NCBI GenBank assembly: GCA_019843655.1
Contig: JACDQD010000103.1
Location: 10,043,501 to 10,107,500 of the forward strand
Direction of reading: 5' to 3'
DNA from: Lethocerus indicus
Lineage: Eukaryota > Arthropoda > Insecta > Hemiptera > Belostomatidae
DNA: 64,000 bases
The notes beneath the pieces are model-generated. The model was not told the origin of the DNA, made no database searches, and was given only the letters and a program-made list of their open reading frames with translations. Below, in pieces: positions 46,280 to 58,140 of this stretch. Position 1 is the stretch's first letter. The number at the start of each line of letters is the position of its first letter. The position numbers and the translations under genes were made by a program.

Positions 46280-49200
46280 CAAGCTTCTTAGATGTTCTTC
46301 AAAGATAGCATAAACCCGAAGCTGTTATTTACTATACGGTCGCATTTCGCGTTCTTCGCCGATTCCCCCCTGGCACCCTTGTTTTTATCGCTAAGAAATG
46401 TTTTATAGTAATGCAAGTGTGGTATTTTAGTATCCAGCTGAGAAATTTAAAAGCTAAGGTATAGAAAATTGTTTCTAAAGATTCGGCCACATAAACAGAA
46501 TGCAATATGGAGAAGGGGGGATTGTTACAACCCTATACTGACGACCAAGAGAATCCGAAACCTCTGTTTGGACGTGCACCAATGTACCTTTCACCCAGCC
46601 TCCGGGTACAGAGGCGTTGTTGACCCAGATAGGGCGGGTATTATCGATAGTGTTTAATGGTCTGGCGGTATGCGTCCGACAGGTGTTGGACTCGAGAAAG
46701 GAATCCCGTACTAATAGCCAGAAGGGAGCCTTGGTCCTCAGGTCCAGGGGCAATTTGCCCCTCCCCGGCCCTACTTTTTTCTTTCTTATTGCGTTCATTA
46801 ACAATCTTCGGCCTCAATCGGGTCATCGGACCGGAACAGCGCCGGGGGAATGGGTCGAAAAATACCTGTCCGTCGAAAACCTGTTATATTTTCTATTACG
46901 CTGTGCACCTATAATCGTGACTTGTTACCGTTAATTGGAAAATGCTCTTGTGTAATTTGTTCTACTCTACCGAACGAATCACGTGAATCGTGCATTTTTC
47001 CCACCCATTGGACTTATTCTGGGCACCCGCGTAGCACTTCAAAGTTCAAAAAGTTCCCGGGAACTTTTACCAATGAGATTGTCGTCTCGTATGTTCAACC
47101 GACACGCCATTTCACCGGTGCCATTGTACCTTTAATTTTCATTAAAATTACGAACCTCCAACTGTACGCGCTAGCAACGCCGTGACAACTAATCTTTGAT
47201 ATTGTTCCGGTCGACGGAGAAAATGAGAGTGCAGGCCCGCTGGACAATCGCCGTGTCCTTGGCGTCTGGGAGACTTCATGCTGAGCCATCGAGTACGAGG
47301 CATTCTAGAGATAAACGACGCGACGTCTCGATTCGGTGAAGGTTACATACAGATCTTGGGCCGAAGACGCTCGTACAAGGAGCCGGGTCAAGGTGACTGC
47401 TGTCCCTGGTTCAAAGTGGAACGCGGGACAAAATTCCTCGAGGCTTCCAATAACAATCGGATATTTATAGTTTGACAAAACGAGGTCCAACCCTCGAGAT
47501 AAGTGTCGGGGTAGATTGGAGAAAAGCTGAACAATTTCGCCTCTGCGGAGGATTTTGTTATAACTTTTGCTGAACCGGTACTCACCACGATATTGACAGA
47601 AACATGTACTGAAGATGCTAAGCGACGGAAATCTGTCTAGAATATACCAAGATATCTGTCCAGCGAGAAAGGACAGATAATCGAGAATACTACAATATTC
47701 CAAACTCTTTGAGACCACAGAACTTATTACAGTATTACTTAAAATTATTCAATAAATTTTTGAATGCGCTTAAGGAAGGAATGCCTGCTCCAGTATTAGA
47801 GATTAAGTAAAAATATAATTCTAAATTTCTCTGTTCGTTATATTATTTATAAATCAATTGTGTTACCTGTAAATATATTTTATCTGGAAATATGGAAGGA
47901 GATAATCCTTATCTTAATCCGAACTCGCTTTTAGGAATAAGTGAAATTCTTTTTCCTTATCGGCGTATGACAAAATATATATCATCGTATCAAAAGTGTG
48001 AAATTTAATTACGTGGGATGACGCATGTTTAAACTTGTAGTTGGATTGGAGTCGGAACCTTGTGCTTATTAAAAAACGCATTTTTTAGCGCCCTTATCCC
48101 AAAATCCGTTTTGACCAAAACTGATTAATTCGGTGTATTCAAATTTGTCGAGAAGTTGATTTCAGTATGAAATCTTGAGCGCGATGTAATTAAGGGTTGA
48201 CAGCGGTTGGTAGGCGAATTGTTTGCCACATTGGACTCCTTTCGCTTAGACTGAAAACTTTCACCGCCTTGAAAATCACTAGTTTTCCTTCGGGCGTGTT
48301 TCCCACGTATTAAAGAACGTTCACAAACGGAGACTTCCTGAAATGAGTTGCGAATAGTGTGGCAGACCGCAATGGGACCTTCGGCCGCGAACATGTCAAC
48401 AGTTGTGCAACTGAAATTAAGTACGGTGGGAAACAAAAGTTTAAGATTTGTCCGTTTTTGTCATCAACGTGTGAAAACATCGATTCTGAACATGGTCGGT
48501 CCAAAATGTTTAAGAATATACAAAATTCATGTACAAAAAATTCCTAGATCGCGAGTATTGGACATATACGAACTGTAATGCGATTACCGTTCTACGTGAT
48601 GTGATGTTAAGGCACAGGTATAATATTAATTGCATATAGTAATTGGGTTACCGGAAAGACAGTTGAAACTGATTTCAGATCGTATTTCCATTTCAGAATT
48701 GTCTAAAAAAATGTTGGATTATTATTTCTTGCACATTGCCAGGCAGGTGTCAATTTAGCGTAGGCATCCATAACTACAATAAGTAATGGTAAGAACGCAC
48801 GTACTGCATGCAGGCATTGGCGGAGCCCGAACATCTGCGCCGTCCGCACGTTGTATAAATTCTAATCCCGTCCCTTTTGCCCGGCATGCCCGGGTTTGAA
48901 TATCTTAAAACGTTATCAGCGGAGGTGTGCATGTGCTGAGCAGTGCGGTTGTTTTGCTGTTTGAGTGCGGAGAAAGGCGCCACCGAGAGGACGTCCCAGC
49001 TGCCCAGCGGACCGCGCAGGATCACCAACAGGATCTATTTCGGGTAGAACCGAACGGGTGGTGTTTTATTATAGGTCAGGAATTTGAGATTTAAGTTGGA
49101 GAAAATCGCCTCCGAGCGGTCGTTCACTCTTGTGTAATATCTGTCCGGGGCTTTAATTAAATAAATTTGTAGACTCGAGTTTTAGAAAGTAGAAAAAAAC

Positions 49201-49760
49201 CTACTACCGCAGTTGTTACCCGAAAGTGGGCTACTCGTAATCGTTTTCGTTGGGTTTAGTGGAACGGTTCATAATTTCTTGTAAAATTTATTACGTTTAA
49301 TATCGGACAATAAAACACTCTATCCTAGTACTTTATCTAGTTCCGTGAGGTTGTTTGAGGTATAAAAATTTAATTTTTTAAATTTAAAAGTATAAAGTAC
49401 GTTTTTTGAGCCTCAACTTTGAACTCATAAAATTCTATCCTCTGTTTTCGGTTTCGCGAGGAATTTTTTTTAATATTTACCGTTCAAGGTAAAAACCTAT
49501 TAGGACGACATTATATCGTGGAATAATTCAAGTCAACACAAGACTGGTTGGGACAATTTCATTTTTTAATTATTTACAAAGTATGACGTTCAGTAGCGTA
49601 CCAGAGGATTTTGTGCAGCGAACTACTGTTATAGGGATCTCGAAACTTCTGTACTCCCTTGTCATATGGCTATATTTTTTCCCTTTAGCCGATTTAAAAT
49701 TCATAAGAGCATCTTGTGGCGTCATTTCTTATTCTTCGAACGCCCGCCGGTTATTGCATG
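46280..49760. other. Non-coding or unresolved stretch
   Basis: Several overlapping open frames occur at 46475-47190 and 47278-47718, including a 137-codon minus frame at 47305-47718, and none shows a motif. A GC-rich minus-strand frame at 48774-49028 has mostly C or G third positions over about 45 codons. It starts ILRGPLGSWDVLSVAPFSAL but matches nothing I know. These are the places where an unrecognised exon would most easily hide. Confidence 0.35.
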
Positions 49761-49841
49761 AATGTGAGTGTTGACCTTTACGGTCTCTCGGTTGGATTTC
49801 GTCATCTGCTACTTACAATAGAGGGAACCGTAATTTGAACG

Positions 49842-49914
49842 GGGTTCGAACCCGGCCGGCGGATGTCGACTTGTGGCGGGGCCAGGATGAGGAGTGTACA
49901 CTTCCGCTCGACCA
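49842..49914 (-). mobile_element. tRNA-derived SINE-like element (A and B boxes)
   Basis: On the minus strand, TGGTCGAGCGG (49914 to 49904) matches the pol III A box TRGYNNANNNG. It is followed 62 bases later by GGTTCGAACCC (49852 to 49842), which matches the B box. The D-arm-like sequence resembles tRNA-Leu/Ser. The 5' and 3' acceptor stems do not pair and the T stem has only four pairs, so this is not a working tRNA gene. A tRNA-derived SINE head is the likelier reading. The tRNA-unrelated body would run leftward from 49842; its end is not determined. Confidence 0.4.
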
Positions 49915-49929
49915 TGAACATACACACAG

Positions 49930-51700
49930 TTAATGCCAGAGTATGTTACTGTCGTATATATGCGCAGTGTAAATAATTAGTATGCGTAAGCTCTTAATCC
50001 GGTTCCCTACTTTCCTTAATCGCTCTTGGTGAATGTTTTTTTGGTAACACAATTTTCACCCTGATAACCAAACCCCATTAGATTAGATTCGTTGTCTTTT
50101 CATAAAATCATGAAATTCACCAATAATTCCGTTTATTTCAAGCTGTATAAATTGTCGGTCGGGTAATTGTTAGTATTCACTTTATTATTTAGGAAATAAC
50201 ACAACTTAGCTTGAACTATAGTAGAGTACCCATTTTTCCCTCATATTAAAATTTCTCGAAATTGTAAATATCATATTTTTTTTTTGTAGAAGGTTTTGTA
50301 TACCCCCGTTCCTGATTCATGTGTCGTATCAATTAGCTATTAAAAGCTGAATTATTTCCAGTTCTGATGTGTCACTTACACTGAGGATTGCAGAGACGTG
50401 ACAAGTGAGAGGTAACTGAAGGATAACGCGTAGTGACGGAAGGTTTAGAATGTATCGAAACGGGAAACAGTTTCCCTTTTGGACGTGACTGTCCGGAAGA
50501 CTTGCAGTGCTACGATTGAGTGGGCCTTATTGAGCTCATGTCTGGGGAAAGGTTGGAGACAATTGCTTGAACGATTAATCGAAAACCGCCAATTTCGACC
50601 GCGAGAAAGTCCGTCCCGGCCGAATTTCGGAAACTCCCGAACGTTCCCGCCCGTCGCCAAGTTTCACTTCGCCAGTTCGTGAAAAGGAAACGCGGGTCGC
50701 GGGCGGGGCATCCTCATTAGGGGAACGCCCGGGGTGTTTCGAACCGCTCGAAACCAATTCGAAATTACTCCGCGCAACGAATCCCTCGGCCTATGTTTCG
50801 ATTTTCACCTGTGGATTACCTTACCATACGTTGCTTTCAGTGAGCCAATGTCTGTTAGTGTGTTGCGACTCTGGCCAAGTCCCTAAACTCGCTTAGGCGA
50901 GCCACACCGTCGTAATTAATCGTACTTCGTTTTTATCGCTAGTAAGATTGCGTAGGCCTTGATTAGCCCACTCACTGACCGTTCCGTACGCGGCGTCTCC
51001 ACGACGATAGTCCAGAGAGGAAGTCGGTTCTGTTATTACCAGTCCGATAATCGTCGTAGATTTGTCGTTACAATTCATTACTGCTTTTAGGACCATTAAG
51101 AAGTTAAGAAAGGGAGAAGGGAAACCGTTAGGAAGGAAATGTCCCGCCCCCTACCGTTGCCTCGGTATTAGGGGCCGTTTTCTTGTCCCGATGAGCGAGT
51201 GGGATGGGGATAGGTAAGGTAATATCCCTAATTGTGGAGTCGGACCGCCCGGTAATCATGGGGCTGCTCACCTCAATCATAATTGACTGCTCCCGCGGTT
51301 ATTAAGGCTCCCCCAGGAGCCTTGGTGAAAGGGCTGCCCCTGCTAGAACTTGAAGGATAACAGGGATGAATAGGAAAACATCTCTCCGCCCTATAGTCCC
51401 CGGTACTCTTCCCAACAACCATAATCATACGTTCAGGCTCACTATACCCTTCCGTGTCTATATTTATTATCGAATTTCCTCGTGTGTTCAGACCCGAGGA
51501 CGGGTCCTCAGTTGTTTCTATATTATGATCATAATTTTCGTTTATTACTTTAGTAAATAAGCGCTTTATTATGATATCCCAATAAATGTAATGGATAGAC
51601 AAATAGATTATCCATATCTTGTGATAGAAACTACTACTTAAAATTTGTACTTGATCATTTTACTATCTGAAATGGTGGATTTATAAAGGAATTTCGATAC
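49930..51700. other. Non-coding stretch with CpG-dense patch
   Basis: No gene is recognised. The stretch is GC-richer than the window average from 50450 to 51330, and the CpG-dense core is listed separately. Confidence 0.5.
50569..50790. promoter_or_regulatory. CpG-dense patch
   Basis: About thirty CpG dinucleotides can be counted by eye in roughly 220 bases, far more than in the surrounding sequence. It also carries three TCGAA units at 50739, 50748 and 50759. Open frames cross it on both strands, as expected in GC-rich DNA. It could be a promoter or enhancer that escaped methylation, or an unrecognised exon. No TATA box or initiator is convincing. Confidence 0.3.
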
Positions 51701-51856
51701 AATCTTTTAGTCTTTTGTCATATGGGGATGGGGGATGAATAGTCTATCAGACGGGCGATAAAACAGAAAGTTTCTTTTATTTTTAATTATTTTAAAAATA
51801 ATAACTAAATTTAGTTTAAAACACCTGTTTTGTGGTCTGCGAGGGGTTGGAATAAC

Positions 51857-51932
51857 GTAGATTTCGTGTATTTCTGTCTCATCTAGCAAAAGACCTAACC
51901 AGCGAGAGGAGACAGAAACACACGAAATCTAC
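51857..51932 (-). ncRNA. Candidate 24-bp hairpin (pre-miRNA-like or foldback element)
   Basis: The arms 51857-51880 and 51909-51932 are 24-base reverse complements with one difference, separated by a 28-base loop. On the + strand the odd pair is A:C. On the minus strand it becomes a G:U wobble, so a minus-strand RNA would have an unbroken 24-bp stem. Outside the stem, TAATTAT and ACTAAATTTA blocks (about 51784-51812) recur inverted downstream (about 51936-51966), with extra bases on the left side. This fits a small foldback element. The arms match no miRNA I remember. A near-perfect stem is more typical of a recent inverted duplication or siRNA source than of an old miRNA. Confidence 0.5.
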
Positions 51933-52998
51933 AGTAATTAAATTTAGTTTTAGATAATTACTAAATAGTCGTTATTGCGTATAAACCAATCACCTTTTTA
52001 CAATCGTCAATCAATCATAATAATTTAGAAAGGATATAGAAGGGAATGACTCGAAATTAAATTATTTATTAATGTCGTACACTGTTGTACAAAACGCTCA
52101 TTCTCATTCGTTCACTGCGTAATTACTTGAACCGGATGAAAAGTAAATAGGCCCGTCGACTGTGATTGCCAATAATTATATGTACATATAAATTGCGTAA
52201 CCTTGAGTGTGCGTATAATGTTTATTAGCGTAAAAAACTTTCTGGAGCCTTCTTATTGTTGTCGCCCCGTCTGCGATAATTGGAACTGATCGAAAGCCTT
52301 ATTCGGCGTTCGGCGTTAAGTACGGCGCGGTCTATATGTAACAGGTGTGTTATTCGAGCCGGTATAATTAAGCCGTCAGGGGAGGTCGAAGTGTTAAGTT
52401 GTTTATCCCGGAGTTTTCTACACGAACACCCAACTCCTCCACAGCCCGGAGATAAGGAAAGTGGAACCCGAGCCCGACCTCGGATGGGGGAAGAGTTGTG
52501 AAACTAGAGGAAAAAAAGTTGTCCCGATAATGATTCCTGTGTAGGAGTCCTGTGCCGAATGTCGATTTCTCAACTCTGTAATAATAACTTTAGAACAAAA
52601 ATATGACCCGCTTGTAGCACGACTGGAGATAGCCGGCCGTCGGTAGAACGCCATTTATGGACAGTGGCGTATGTACATACAGATGGTTAATACACTTCTC
52701 CCATTTCGGATTGCGCTCACATATTTATTTGTGCGATGTTGAACAGATGTGTGTTGAAAAAGTCATTTTTCTAAAATATATAGAGATTTATTACAACTTT
52801 CAGTTATCGTTTATTAGAATTATGTGACTACTCAAATTGTGTTCAGTCTCTATATCTGTATATTCGCTGTCATTTATCATTCCCGGGTAGATACAAAATG
52901 GTACATAATTCATTTGACTCGATAGCCTCCGACGTGTTGAAAATAATTCTATAGTCTCCCCCAACAAAATGATAAATACGAACCAATTTTATTTACAG

Positions 52999-53090
52999 TG
53001 TTATTACTAGTATCAGTCGCGAACGCTTTATTTACAAGTTGTAAGTGCAGACTACAATATTTAACGGAATTGTTTCGAATTATACGCCTG
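52999..53090 (+). other. Candidate 92-nt internal exon
   Basis: TTTTATTTACAG ends at 52998, and CCTG|GTGAGTGGG starts a donor at 53091. The enclosed 92 bases are open in the frame reading LLLVSVANALFTSCKCRLQY and then LTELFRIIRL. The segment is hydrophobic and Cys-containing, with no recognised domain. The donor is strong and the acceptor moderate. It could be a cassette exon of the + strand host gene or an unused pseudo-exon. Confidence 0.25.
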
Positions 53091-54018
53091 GTGAGTGGGT
53101 TTCGATTTCGGACTTCAGTTTGCGAGGACGATAATGACGGCGGGCGTAAATGCGACACAGTAATACTTTTTAACCAAATAACGCCTAATGGCTCCGGCAA
53201 TGGCAGTGTAATTAAATTAATTCGCGAGCGCCTCCTCGCATTTACATCGGGATAAAAGCTGTTCGGGCTCGATGAACTTAGCCGCCCACATTTCGTTCGT
53301 AGTTCCGTCATCGGTCTTTCACGCTCTACTGCATTACAGGAAAGGCGGAGATTTTAAGTTGTATTAATTCTTGAGTTTATCAAGACAGGGCTTGTGCGGA
53401 AAGAAAATATCCAAGTTAATTTAAGGTTGATTTTCTCGCCTGGACCTGTGCACTTTTATTTTGTGTGTATTCTGTTTTTGAAATATGAAAATTTTGAAGT
53501 TTAGCGAACAATCGAAATATTTTAGATGTATTGAACATTGCGATGGTTACAGAGGAGTGGCTGTAACTAGAATTACGCGTCGATAGAAGACAAAGTTTCT
53601 GTTTGTTGTCGTTGTTGCAAACATTATTACATTGCGTAAATTAAAAATTATTTTTCTTCATCTAGAAAAGAAAAGAAATTTGTAAAACTGGCATACCTGT
53701 CGCCACGAATTTGAAATAATTCCGAATGAATATTCTGTCGTATCATTTTGTGTCAATTTCACACGAAATTGTAAATGTTCGATAGTCTATTGTACAAGAT
53801 AAATAGTGAAATTTTGAAGCCTAAAGAAGTTTGTTGTATTTATCTAGTAGTGCGAGTTGTGCTATCCCGGCGACCGAGCGGTGTTGTGGTTGATCAAGGT
53901 TAGCAAGGCCTCTTGGCCATTGCCCCCCATAATATCTCCCTAGGGCTTTCGCTGTACCCAGTTTATCCGCTCCTCCCTTCCCCTTGCGGCGTCCGCACCA
54001 CTCTCTTCAGCCAAGTTT

Positions 54019-54041
54019 ACGTTCACGTTCACGTTCACGTT
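54019..54041 (+). repeat. Tandem hexamer (ACGTTC)n, nearly four units
   Basis: ACGTTC is repeated three times followed by ACGTT. The unit contains the ACGT bZIP core, but the run is short enough to be a simple repeat. Confidence 0.8.
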
Positions 54042-54089
54042 ACGAGCACCGGCCAATTTGTGATTTCTCGACAGACTCCTCGGAATTAA

Positions 54090-54353
54090 ACCGCAGATTT
54101 AGAACTCAATATATGTTCACTTTGCGCGAATAAAAGTTCGCATTCGGGCGCAAAGGAAATACATACATTATTTACAGCGGACAGGTTTAAAGAGCACATA
54201 AATACCATAAATAAAAGGGCATTCAGGAACAAACAAAGGAACATAATAAATGAGAAAATAAAATCACAAAGTGACTTCATATGCAGGCAACAATACAAAA
54301 TAATAATAGATAATAATAATTATAATATACAAAATAATACAGCTCAACAGAAT
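54090..54353 (+). mobile_element. R1-like LINE relic, C-terminal zinc-knuckle tail
   Basis: The frame is open for about 87 codons without a start codon and ends at TAA. It reads CSLCANKSSHSGAKEIHTLF and then TADRFKEHINTINKRAF, followed by a NIINEKIKSQSDF block. Tails of R1- and I-type ORF2 proteins have C-x2-C, then H-T-L-F, then C-x-RF, then a basic helix and a final helix containing SxxD/N-F. All these elements appear in order here. The last Cys of the knuckle appears replaced (TAD in place of a C-containing triplet), which fits decay. The sequence is strongly A-rich compared with its flanks. It is 5'-truncated and on the + strand like the other LINE relics. Confidence 0.45.
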
Positions 54354-54386
54354 TAAAAAAGTCGTAATTATCATTCTGTTTTTCAG

Positions 54387-54404
54387 AGTGCATCGTACAG
54401 AGTG
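54387..54404 (+). other. Candidate 18-nt microexon
   Basis: A strong acceptor, TCATTCTGTTTTTCAG, ends at 54386, and a strong donor, AGTG|GTGAGT, begins at 54405, leaving an 18-nt exon (six codons, frame-preserving). It lies 33 bases after the stop codon of the R1-like LINE tail, so the splice sites may derive from that element's 3' region. Microexons of this size are known in neuronal and muscle genes. The sites are seen directly; use is inferred. Confidence 0.35.
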
Positions 54405-54409
54405 GTGAG

Positions 54410-57400
54410 TGGAGATAAAATTATGATGATATTCTTAACTGTGATGGATTAGGGTGCACTCGTATGCTCATATCTTTTGCATTACATCATGATCCTGGTC
54501 TGTTGCCATGATGTCGGTGTGTGTATGTAACTATACATTGCCTGGGTTACACAAGGGACCGCGTTTTTATTATTAAAATGCCCGAGAAAGCCCTGTGAGC
54601 GGAGACAGGACTCGGTGTGACGATATTACGAACTCGTGGCGAAACCAAATCAAATATATTAAAATACCCGATAATAAACCCCCGTGGAATTATGACAAAT
54701 ATAATTACATACCGTATAAATATGTGTAATATTTGTGTACGGTAAATACATATTCAGGATAATAAATAATGTTATGAATAATATAATAATTAAAGTGTCT
54801 TCGCCTACTTTGAAAATGGCGAGAAAACCGGCTTAGAGCCAAATTAGATTGCGGTAGACCGAGATCTGAGTAATGATTATATTCCAAACACCGGCGGACC
54901 CCCCAAGTGGTATATTAATTCTAACGACATAATCACAGACCCCGTATTTATGTAATTAAACGGATCGAATAATTCCGCCGGTTAAGCCTAATAATGGAAA
55001 TTTCATTCTGGATAAGTAACCGTGACTCTTTGGTGTTTCTTTACTCTATTTCGTGCGTACCACTAGGTCCGAGTACACAAACAGTACCCGTACCGTAGGT
55101 ACTTAGTGTCGGCCGACTATTTGTTGTCGGTTCAGTTTGTCTTGTAATTGTGTGGTCTGTGTAGACGGGTGGTCTATAAATCGGTTGAGCGCTGCTAAGA
55201 GTCTCCGCGAGTGGCCTCCTCGAGGCCACGTGGCACTATCAGTTCACTTTATGGGACCCCGAGTGCCCTTCAGAATACAAACCCGGGGGCCTATTTTTGA
55301 CTTTGGGCCTATATATTTTGTTTTTTCTTTTGGTTTTATCAAAGGCAGTACGTGGAGTAAAAGCTTCTGCCGTCGTCGGACGGCCCAGTTTTGGATTGTG
55401 TGGTGAAACAGACGAGGTTCTTCCAGTCGTCGGTCGATATTTGGACAGTGCGTACGTTTTGTATTCAAATAGTGGAACTCGCATTTTTTTTTCGTAACTA
55501 TAGACATATATCGAAGTTGCAGTTGCGGTGAAGTCAATGAAAGTGTTTTGTGGATGTCTTCCTTTCCTGAGTACAGGTACAGAATTTTCACAGTCAACCA
55601 TTAGTATAACATCAACCAAAAATATCTTACTATGTATAGTATAGACCCTTTTCTCCGTATGAGTTATTTTAAAGAAATGTTCTTTTTAGTGGAATATTGA
55701 CCGGATTTCAGTTCTTTATGCAAGCACAGCGTTATGCATGCACTGTTAGTTTTTTTAATTTGAAGGTGGTTAAAAATACAAAAAACTGAACGGTCGAGAC
55801 GAGTGTGAAAAGAAATCGAACTAATAAAGTGTTATTTCGCAACGAATCGAGATTTTTGAGACCACAGTACGTACGTACTTTCACCAACGGTTTAAAAACA
55901 GGTTGGCAGTTGCCCACATATAAATTAAATAACTTTTTTTTATTTTTTCTGTTCACCTTAATTGTATCCAGTAGCTGTCTTTTCTCAGGGGGCCAATATA
56001 CATAAGGAAATAATGGGGGCTTAATCGAGGCGCGGTGTAATTGATTAAACGTTTTCAAGTTTACGGTTGGACTGGGCGAAAATCCGGCCCTGCATTCTGA
56101 CCAAATTCGGACAGGCGAATTTAACCGAATAAGGAGTAACTGATTTGCATTATTTTGCATTTTGAAAATCCGCTCGTAATGTTTGGAGATCGGCCAATTC
56201 CGCTACATGTATCTCTCGTTCCGGTTCAAAGCTACACGCTAATATATATAATATATGCCTAAACGTCCAACTCGTTTGAATTTAAATAAAGTAGTCTTCG
56301 TAGTATATTAACTTCCTGTCGTGAACCTAAATTTATTTATATTTGTGTAATGAATCAACATTTTTCAAAAAAAAGTCTGTTACACGTTGTAGGGGAATGA
56401 AAGATTTGGGGGCTTAAAAATTGAAATTGAATCTTGGAACTTTTAAAACTTAGACTACCTATTTTCCAGGATACTTTACAGGAACTTCAGTTTCGCAAGC
56501 GGGAGGGTTCAGAGATAATAGTGAAAGTTTCGTTCAAATATTAGTATAAGTTGTTATTAGTCATTAAAATTTTCGCGTAATGTAAATTGTGGACTAGTTA
56601 TGAAAAGTAATATCATTCTGGATTGTTCTTTACAACAAAAATGGTTCGATACTGTCCTACCATATATGTTCTATGTAACCTGTAAGGTGCAGAATATCCG
56701 TGATTGAATGATAGTCCATTGGCAGTGATTACTACCCAATAGTTAGTAGGAAAGAAGAACATAAATGTACCGTTGATTTCCTATAAAATGGTGATCCCAA
56801 ATGCCGTTTTACCGTTAATGGGATCTCTCTCTCTCTCGTTTAAAACAGGAGCGACCATTATCGCAGGATTGCCAATTAGCATTTGCACTAATTAGAACCC
56901 GAGTTGGAGGAGGATCGATCTAATCGCCGTAATCCTCCGAGGGTTTTATTTTGGCCGTAGGTAACACGGTGAACGGGAAACAATCAATTATCATTAGCCT
57001 CCTTAGAGCCGGTGGCGTTTAACTATGGACTGGATCAACAGATCATTCCAATTTCGAGGAGCTCTTGTCTAATGTACTCTAAAGCGCCTTGTACACCAAT
57101 TTAAAGCAATCAGAAAGTACGTATTTCTCTCGCACAGTGAAATATAATAGTGCAGGGCTAGGTACAAAGGGATACGAAATATGGATATATATCAAAGATA
57201 GATTGAAATTTAGCTGATTAGCGCGTTCATTATTAAGTGCTGTATTTTTTTGCACGCGCCTAATTTTGCAATTGTATTCCCGCCGTCTTGCGATTTTATT
57301 TAACATTCTTCCAGAATGTGTCAGTTTCTATGTTCTCGGCGACTATTTGCACGTCGTTGGGGTCACCGAGAGGAAACGCGGCATAAAAAGGTGTGTGAGC

Positions 57401-58080
57401 ACTTTGTAAAATAAACACAATGCCTTTTTCTATATTACGCTTGTTTTAGCGTTGACGTGAATTCCCCTCATAAAAGCGTAGTCAAACAAAATAATTATTC
57501 TTCTTTCCTCCCATCGTTCCACTTCTCGTAAAGTTCGCGGCGGAAGAGGTCGGTTTCCTCTTGTCATATAAAGTTCGAATATATAAACTGCCGGCGCCCT
57601 ATTAAAACCAGTTGTATTCCTAAAGGAAGGGCGAGTATTTCCCCTTTCAATTCAAGGATGCGGATTCCTTGGCCTTCGGTCAAATTCGTCGTTCTATTTG
57701 TGTAGAAAAACACAAAAATACGCAACATTTGTTGTCTCCTTTAAAATCTACGTGATACATAACCGGGAACTTTTTTTAGTGTTTCAAAATGAGCTATATT
57801 TGCGAGATTAATGTGTTCGTGTCAAATAATCTGAGTTGTACGTACTTTAGAAATCCTATTTTTTTTTTAACTCTGAATATTCCTTTACTAGCAATTCCTA
57901 CCCTGCGTTACTTTGACTTTAAGGGATGTTGTATACCTTAGTCCATTTTCCAATTTGCCTCCCGTTTGATGTTGAATCTTATTTCTCATAAGCCAACCCA
58001 TTAACCTCTCAGGTCATTAGCGCCGGTGTTACGTCTTTCACTTTAGGCACGTTTTATTTTCAGAGTAAGGGGAAAGGCAA
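54410..58080. other. Non-coding stretch
   Basis: Overlapping short frames occur at 55040-55620 and a 142-codon minus frame at 55732-56160, without motifs. A short (TC) run lies at 56825-56838. No mobile element is recognised. Confidence 0.5.
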
Positions 58081-58085
58081 AAAAG

Positions 58086-58087
<2 letters not shown>

Positions 58088-58138
<51 letters not shown>
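58088..58138. repeat. (AT)25 microsatellite
   Basis: An uninterrupted TA/AT run of 51 bases, the longest simple repeat in the window. It is self-complementary and likely unstable. Confidence 0.95.

Positions 58139-58140
<2 letters not shown>

Noticed and set aside
51857..51932. Known conserved miRNA at the 24-bp hairpin
   Set aside because: Neither arm matches the insect miRNA sequences I can recall, and near-perfect pairing is unusual for a conserved miRNA. It is kept only as a candidate.
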